Source: Microstegium vimineum
Taxonomy: Eukaryota > Streptophyta > Magnoliopsida > Poales > Poaceae
Length of the DNA stretch: 64,000 nt
NCBI GenBank assembly: GCA_022036555.1
Contig: CM039137.1
Coordinates: forward strand, 7,070,319 to 7,134,318
Direction of reading: 5' to 3'
Positions 59,011-64,000 of this stretch are shown here, piece after piece. Position numbers and translations under genes: made by a program. Every line of letters begins with the position of its first letter. Position 1 is the stretch's first letter. The notes under the pieces were generated by a model, which made no database searches, was not told the DNA's origin, and was given only the letters and a program-made list of their open reading frames with translations.

Positions 59011-59282
59011 CCCAAGGGGGAGTGTTGGGAAACAATAACCCTATACATAATTGTGGGCTCATACCAAATATACCCCTGAAGAGTTAAAACTATATAAAGG
59101 AACATATACCCGTCTATAATGAATAAGAGAATACAAGTTCCACAATATTGACTCTCGTGTGTTCATCTATTGTGCTATTGGGAAGGGAGACGAGAGATCA
59201 TCTACAACTTTTTCATGTCTCATCTGCTGCGGGTAGGGAAAGGAACAGGATCAGGGACCGGCATCAGCTCCGTTTCTCAATA
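59011..59282 (+). repeat. Polypurine tract and 3' LTR of the Copia element
   Basis: The purine-rich CCCAAGGGGGAG (59011-59022) abuts the LTR start TGTTGG at 59023. The LTR ends CAATA at 59282 and is followed by the TTAAC duplication. Confidence 0.92.
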
Positions 59283-60486
59283 TTAACGAGGCCCTACGAT
59301 AGAAATCTCTGATCCACCTGTGCTCGCTGGTCGCTGCTCGTTCCGGCAAGGCTGATGAAGCACAGATGCAGAGGGAACGAAAACACAGAAACGGAAGCAG
59401 CCACAGTAACGCCACTGAAAGATGCAATTAATCATGCCAGGAATGCCTCGATTGAGGCTCTCTAGCTGCTTGGCCTCCTAGTCTCTGCTAGCAGGAAGCT
59501 AGCTGCATGTATGCGACGTGCACGCGTCATGTGCGTGCGCAGTGCGCTAGGACGCCGGAGCGGCAGCGGACAGGCAGGCAGGCCGCAGGCGGTGCGACGC
59601 GCGACGTGCTCCATGTGCCGACGCCCTAGCCGGTGCCGCTCGGCGTCCCGAGGCCGCGCCTGCGCTTCATCAGTTAGCTCTGGCCTCCGGCAGCGCGAGC
59701 TGCTTCTGATCGACGGGCGGTCGTACCGTTAAAAGGTTGGACGAGCGCAGGACGGGTCGACGTCAGAAATCGTAAGAACTTGTGTAAACTGCACGAAACA
59801 GAATCCCGGAACCGAAGCCGCTGCATCATTCCTGCCTGTCAGTTACACGTCAGGTGGTCGCTAGTTCTTTAGTAAAGGCATCCGGTGCACTCGCGATTTG
59901 TCAAATACTATAGATTATGGACCGATGCGATGGTCTGGTTGAGCAAGAGCTGATGAACCGATCAGCGGTGCATCGTTACGATAAACACAAGTTGGGGATC
60001 GGGTACCTGAAAGGAGACCGTTCATCTGACTACGAAACGACAAAGGTGTAAATGTGGACACCTGACAAGGCATTCAGGACATCGGCGTCGACAACCGGTG
60101 CACGATGCACGGTGCACGGAGAACGACCCCCCAAAAAGCAGAGGTGTCGATACAGTGTCGTACGCCAATAAGTCGATCAAAATTTCGTGCTTTCCGGACA
60201 TAATGGCACGATGAGCACATGATTTCGGAAAATAAAGATTCCCTACGCACTCTGGAGTTGGAAATGCGACGAGCCCTACCGTTGCTTCGCTAGAATTTGC
60301 TGGGCCAGAATGGCAAAGGTTCCACAAGAAACTGAAAAGTTTATAGTGGGTTTATCTTTATAATGGGTTTATCCTGGGCTCGGAAAGGTCTCCCCTTTCA
60401 GCCCAATTGTACTACCAAGCAAGCGTTAAGGAAAACGAACTGGGCTACTAACCCTGCGAGCAACCGGAAACCGAAGGAGTCGTGTC

Positions 60487-60575
60487 ATGGCGGCCGAGGG
60501 GTCTGACCCTGCCTCCCCGGCGTCGGCGCCGCCGCCGCCGCCACCAAAGCGGCGAAAGATCGAGCCGCCTAGGAG
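60487..60575 (+). CDS. Candidate first exon of an unrecognised gene (right copy, frame intact)
   Basis: An ATG at 60487 (GTGTCATGG context) opens MAAEGSDPASPASAPPPPPP then KRRKIEPPRR, ending at an AG|GTACCAG donor at 60575 (phase 2). A Pro run followed by a basic cluster suggests a nuclear protein N-terminus. Without splicing the frame stops soon after at TGA. The gene would continue rightward into the N gap. If the middle piece is inverted, its next exons should be on the minus strand left of 5125. Confidence 0.4.
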
Positions 60576-60628
60576 GTACCAGTTTTGATCACCCTCCCAA
60601 ACTCTCGCGAGATTCCTAGCTATTTTTG

Positions 60629-60728
60629 NNNNNNNNNNNNNNNNNNNNNNNNNNNNNNNNNNNNNNNNNNNNNNNNNNNNNNNNNNNNNNNNNNNNNNNN
60701 NNNNNNNNNNNNNNNNNNNNNNNNNNNN
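60629..60728. other. Assembly gap, 100 N
   Basis: Exactly 100 N, the same placeholder length as at 11800-11899. It marks the right end of the middle assembly piece. Confidence 0.98.
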
Positions 60729-60985
60729 CTTCAAAACTATTGTCCACATCATTCAAATTAATTTGAGGTAAACTTTGTCATACACTGCATGTCCACAGAA
60801 GCAGGATGCTACCTTGAAGATAAAACATCGGCAATTGAACTCTGTCCCATCCAGAAAAAAAGTTGCCTTGTGCACCATTCTTTGCCTCTAGCAATAACCA
60901 AACGGTTCATAGCATTGAATCAAGGATAAAAAATCCAAATCTAGGAATATAAAATAACAACAAATAAGATTAGCATGAAATTTAC

Positions 60986-61867
60986 CAAGGCTATGTCCAC
61001 TTGCAAGAAGACATAGATGTATCGACCATAAAAGCTCCTCATAAGTGGAAAACCCTCCCTCTCCATGAGTATTCCCTGCGATATAAGAACTGAAAGAAGA
61101 AAAAAAGAATGAAACAAGAGTTCACACAAACATTGAGTACCACAAGCTCATACAGCAAAATCACTTCTATCTATAACCATTTAAATACTGCATAACAGGT
61201 ATTGGGACAGTTTATCAGGACCATAAACTACAAATCCCTGCATTACCCTTCCTCACCATTGAACCAAGGCCTTAAGATGTAATCATTAGTATCAAAACTT
61301 TTGACAAGCATAACCCAACTTGGTAGTCACCATTTATACACATCACACTCCTCCACCACCCTTCTTTTAGAGTTTTAGCCATGCCTCGTCTTCCAATATT
61401 TATAGATCAAAAGACAACACTTCAATCATATGTTTGAGTAGATCAGATGGCTGGGAACTAAATGTTGGCTATGAGTGCGAAGTAACCACTAATCATCTCC
61501 GCTGTAAGCTTTGCGCTTAAACCGAATTTTAGTTTAAGCTCCAGATTTTGCTGTTTGCTATGAGCTTAAGTCTGCAAAAAATTCCCCAATACTAATCTCC
61601 ACTGCCTCCGAATTCAGTGTGTAATGTATTTTCACAGTAACTAACATCGTCAGTCACTCCACTCTGTCCCCGTGAAACTCCGCTCTCACAAGTAATTGTA
61701 AGAAGGGTGCAGGGGGAGCGCTCGGACCTGAGGAAGGTGTCGACGTCGGAGGAGGAGGATGAGCCGTCGCCGTCGACCTCCTCTACCTGGAGCTCCTCCA
61801 TATCCAGCTCTAGGATCTGCTCCATCTGCCTCCGCTCCCTCTCCAGGATCCGGTCCCGCCCCGCCAT
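60986..61867 (-). CDS. 5' exons of a gene resembling plant cereblon / Lon N-terminal domain proteins, cut by the gap
   Basis: Exon 1 runs 61867-61728: MAGRDRILERERRQMEQILE, then LDMEELQVEEVD, a Ser run and DVDTFLR, ending CAG|GTCCGAG in phase 2. Tentative exon 2 is 61682-61603 (weak acceptor). Exon 3 is 61075-60986 (TATCGCAG|GG ... CTTG|GTAAAT) and reads NTHGEGGFSTYEELL in the consistent phase. A further short exon may lie near 60868-60840 (GGGACAG|AGTTCAATTG ... CAAG|GTAGCA). The charged ELDMEELQVEEVD start recalls, from memory, the acidic N-terminus of plant cereblon-like (Lon-N plus CULT) E3 substrate receptors. The Lon-N and CULT domains themselves are not in the window, so the family call is weak. 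The gene is on the plus-contig side of the gap and reads toward it. Confidence 0.4.
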
Positions 61868-62088
61868 TTCCACGCGGCCGCGGGACGCACCGCTCGAGCC
61901 GCGGGTTGTGGAGACTGGAGGTGGCGGCGGAGTTCAAACGCTTTCTCCACCATGGACACACGCTTCCTCCACGCTGTGGGTGATTGTTTTCTTTTTTTTT
62001 TGGGCATGAAAATGTTTGTATTTGTTTATAGGCAACACAAAACGAGTAATTTTCACCAATCTTTGACAACGGTATTATTAAAAACCTA
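61868..62088 (-). promoter_or_regulatory. Upstream region of the cereblon-like gene
   Basis: GC-rich to about 61985 and then AT-rich. It is presumed leader and promoter; no element could be assigned. Confidence 0.35.
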
Positions 62089-62342
62089 ATCCTCTGTCCT
62101 AAAATAAAAGTTATTCTTGCTTCTTAAAAAAATATCTTTTTAAAAAATCGACCAATTATATATAAAAATAATAATATTTATGAGATATAATTAGTATTAT
62201 TAGATAGATAGTTAAGTATACTTTCATAATAAAGTTATTTAGAGATATAAATATTGCATGTTTTTTCTATAAACCTAGTCAAAGTTGAGAAAGTTTGATT
62301 TGCACATATTTTATAACGTCATCTATTTTGAGGCGGATGGAG
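62089..62342. mobile_element. Stowaway-like MITE, degenerate left end
   Basis: The right end reads CTCCATCCGCCTCAAAATAG in reverse complement and pairs with ATCCTCTGTCCTAAAATAAA at the left. TA flanks (62087-62088 and 62343-62344). Interior is AT-rich. Confidence 0.6.
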
Positions 62343-62549
62343 TAGAACATTACAATTTAAGGGTTTTTTCGGAATGCGAAAATTTCACAAGAGTTATGTA
62401 GAAATTTATAAGAATCAATTCATTTTTTAAAAAAACATAGGAGGCTAAGAAAAATCTCTCAATGCAAAGGAGCCTTAAAAACGATTGAATAGTTTACAAT
62501 AGTCACGTCAATAGAAGTGACATGATAAGGCTCAATTATTAAAAAATCA

Positions 62550-63090
62550 TATATTTTTATACGATGTCAAATAAAAATGATTTTATGTGAAAATTATAGA
62601 GCTTGGTAAGATCTATAATTTTATAGCGTTGAGTTTTCTCATTCGAGGTTGCTAAAATACTAAAAAAAATTAATATAAACCTTCTACAACACGATAACCA
62701 CGTATACACATTTGTCGTCTTATAAAATACTCGATTCATCCTAAATTATAAGTCGTTTGACTTTTTTGACTTAAAGTTCGACCACTCGTCTTATTCAAAA
62801 AATTTACATAAAAATAGTCAAATTAAAGTTATTTTAAAGAACTTTTATTAATAAAGCAAACCACAACATAAGATTTGATATTTGACACAAATTTTTGAAT
62901 AAGACGAATGGTCAAACTTAGAGCCTAAAAAGTCAAACGACTTATAATTTGGGATGGAGTAGTAGTACATTTTCTTGTATGATGTCAAATGAAGATACTT
63001 TATATATGAAAGTTATGTTCTCACTAAAATATATAACTTTCTAGTTTTGAGTTTTTCATTTGAAGTTACTAAAATGCTCCAAAAAATAAC
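62550..63090. repeat. Two diverged copies of an AT-rich unit on either side of a Stowaway MITE
   Basis: 62560-62665 (GATGTCAAAT...AAAATTATAGAGCTTGGTAAG...GAGTTTTCTCATT(C)GA(G)GTTGCTAAAAT) and 62974-63075 (GATGTCAAATGAAGAT...GAGTTTTTCATTTGAAGTTACTAAAATG) share order and words. They look like two copies of one repeat, with the MITE at 62730-62959 in between. Confidence 0.55.
62730..62959. mobile_element. Stowaway MITE, 230 bp
   Basis: CTCGATTCATCCTAAATTAT followed by AAGTCGTTTGACTTTTT at the left pairs with CTCCATCCCAAATTATAAGT CGTTTGACTTTTT at the right. TA flanks at 62728-62729 and 62960-62961. Confidence 0.88.
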
Positions 63091-63143
63091 CGTAAACTTC
63101 CAAAAAATATATAACTTTTTAGTTTTGAGGTTTTTACTTATCA

Positions 63144-63483
63144 GAGCATCTCTAACATTTTTACAAATAGACTTGGCATTCTTGTTTTTATAAAAAAAAA
63201 ATCTAAAAATCTCATATCCAACGGTTTGACAAATGAGCTTGACATTTTTGTTAACTTGGCAAACACCAGGTGATATTTGGCATATAACTGCAGTTCACTT
63301 TGCAATCGTCCCACGTGCTACTCTCGCGGAATATTTTCTCCTCGCGAGTACAATTTTTAGTTTTACCAAGTAAATAATGGAAAACCGTTGGAGATTGACT
63401 TTTTTACCTTTGTCATATTTATTTGGGACTTGGCAAATTTCTAATTTTGCCTAACAAAAAATACAAAAACGTTGGAGATGCCC
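63144..63483. mobile_element. MITE of the GAGCATCTCCAAC family
   Basis: GAGCATCTCTAACATTTTTA at the left pairs with GGGCATCTCCAACGTTTTTG at the right (reverse complement). TCA is outside both ends (63141-63143 and 63484-63486). It shares the internal words CGGTTTGACAAAT, ATTTTTGTTAACTT and CCGTTGGAGATTGA with 42752-43116. Confidence 0.8.
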
Positions 63484-63486
63484 TCA

Positions 63487-64000
63487 TATATTTTAGAGAG
63501 TTATCAAATCATAAAACTTGTCAAGTAAATTTAGGTGAACTCTTGCAAATGGTCTAACTAGGCTTAAAAGATTTGTCTCGTAAATTACGGATAAATTGTA
63601 CAATTGATTCTTTTTTAATTATATTTAATACTATCTATGTAGTAAGTTTAAATATTTGATGTGACAAAAAAATCTTATAAAATTTTAAGATGTGACGAAA
63701 AATCTTGTAAAATTTTGAAATTTTGAGGGAACTAAACGCAATCCAAATCCAAGAGGGCCATTGCCAAGTCCGACGCATGGTCGGCTGCGACGATCCATCG
63801 CCGCCCGGTCACCTATCTCTCTCCACGTCTCCGCGGCTACCCAGAGGCAGCACAAAACACCAAATCGGCCGCCCGCCGCCGCCGTCACCGGGCATCGATC
63901 ACCTTCCTAGGTCTCTTTGAGCTCCCGCCGCCCTTTTTCCCCCGCGCCTTTCGCCTTCTTTTCCCCCCCTACCCGTTCGGCATCCCTCGATGCGAAACAT
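63487..64000. other. AT-rich then GC-rich window end, possible gene start beyond the edge
   Basis: From 63760 the composition turns GC- and C/T-rich, ending CTTTTCCCCCCCTACCCG, as in a grass 5' leader on the plus strand. No start codon with supported coding is inside the window. Confidence 0.3.

Larger units (their letters stand above)
51428..59282 (+). mobile_element. Copia LTR retrotransposon, complete but decayed, with nested solo LTR
   Basis: Two 260-bp LTRs (51428-51687 and 59023-59282) bound it, with TTAAC on both sides (51423-51427 and 59283-59287). The LTRs start TGTTGG and end CAATA, a TG...TA end instead of TG...CA. The word GTTATCAGCATGA directly after the 5' LTR is the likely primer-binding site. 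CCCAAGGGGGAG before the 3' LTR is the purine tract. By eye about 18 of 260 LTR positions differ, mostly transitions, so the insertion is old. Domain order protease-integrase-RT-RNase H makes it Copia. Confidence 0.95.
53916..60628 (+). repeat. Right copy of the 6.7-kb inverted duplication (probable unmerged contig overlap)
   Basis: Reverse complement of 5125-11799. It stops at the N gap at 60629. This copy is clean throughout, including the GC-rich solo LTR where the left copy degrades. Its left limit is set only by where the left copy runs into its own gap, not by any feature in the DNA. Confidence 0.9.

Overview
The window is nuclear DNA from a flowering plant, almost certainly a grass and probably panicoid (sorghum, sugarcane or maize relatives). 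The genes are intron-containing, with GC-rich first exons in AT-rich intergenic DNA. The space between them is filled with Tourist, Stowaway, hAT, PIF/Harbinger, CACTA, Copia and RTE elements typical of grasses. There is no sign of bacterial genes, operons, CRISPR arrays or tRNA/rRNA genes.

Layout. At 347-648 (-) is the first exon of a membrane-anchored (type B) hexokinase that runs off the left edge. At 1.9-5.1 kb are two Tourist MITEs, a 206-bp tandem duplication and an unrecognised exon. From 5125 to the N gap at 11800-11899 lies a reverse-complement copy of 53916-60628, including most of a Copia element. From 11.9 to 20.9 kb are MITEs and a 3.3-kb non-autonomous CACTA element carrying a promoter-like, GC-rich interior. 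At 20930-30671 (+) is a pectin methylesterase of the PME53 type in five exons; its 7.7-kb third intron holds a PIF/Harbinger element with both of its genes and an hAT element inserted at that element's end. At 31070-34391 is a full-length RTE-clade LINE with an uninterrupted reading frame and a perfect 19-bp target duplication. At 37-40 kb are unrecognised spliced exons on the minus strand. At 43576-45500 (-) is a complete IQ67-domain (IQD) calmodulin-binding protein gene. At 48-51 kb is a cluster of MITEs. At 51428-59282 is an old Copia element with a solo LTR inserted in gag. At 60986-61867 (-) are the first exons of a gene whose N-terminus resembles plant cereblon/Lon-N proteins, cut by the second N gap. 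The last 2 kb carry more MITEs.

The strongest structural result concerns the assembly. The two 100-N gaps bound a piece (11900-60628) whose right end is the reverse complement of the end of the left piece (5125-11799). The shared stretch includes a TE, its target duplication, its nested solo LTR and non-TE flank. The simplest reading is that the middle piece is scaffolded in the wrong orientation and the overlap was never merged. The copies differ mainly by one-base changes in homopolymers, and the left copy decays to poor consensus over its last ~600 bases, as expected at the end of an uncorrected long-read contig. The same error type probably explains the frame break at the pectinesterase start.

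The host genes (hexokinase, pectinesterase, IQD, possible cereblon-like) are ordinary and functionally unrelated. I did not find a convincing novel multi-gene system. The most interesting biology is the nested transposon structure and the intact RTE element.
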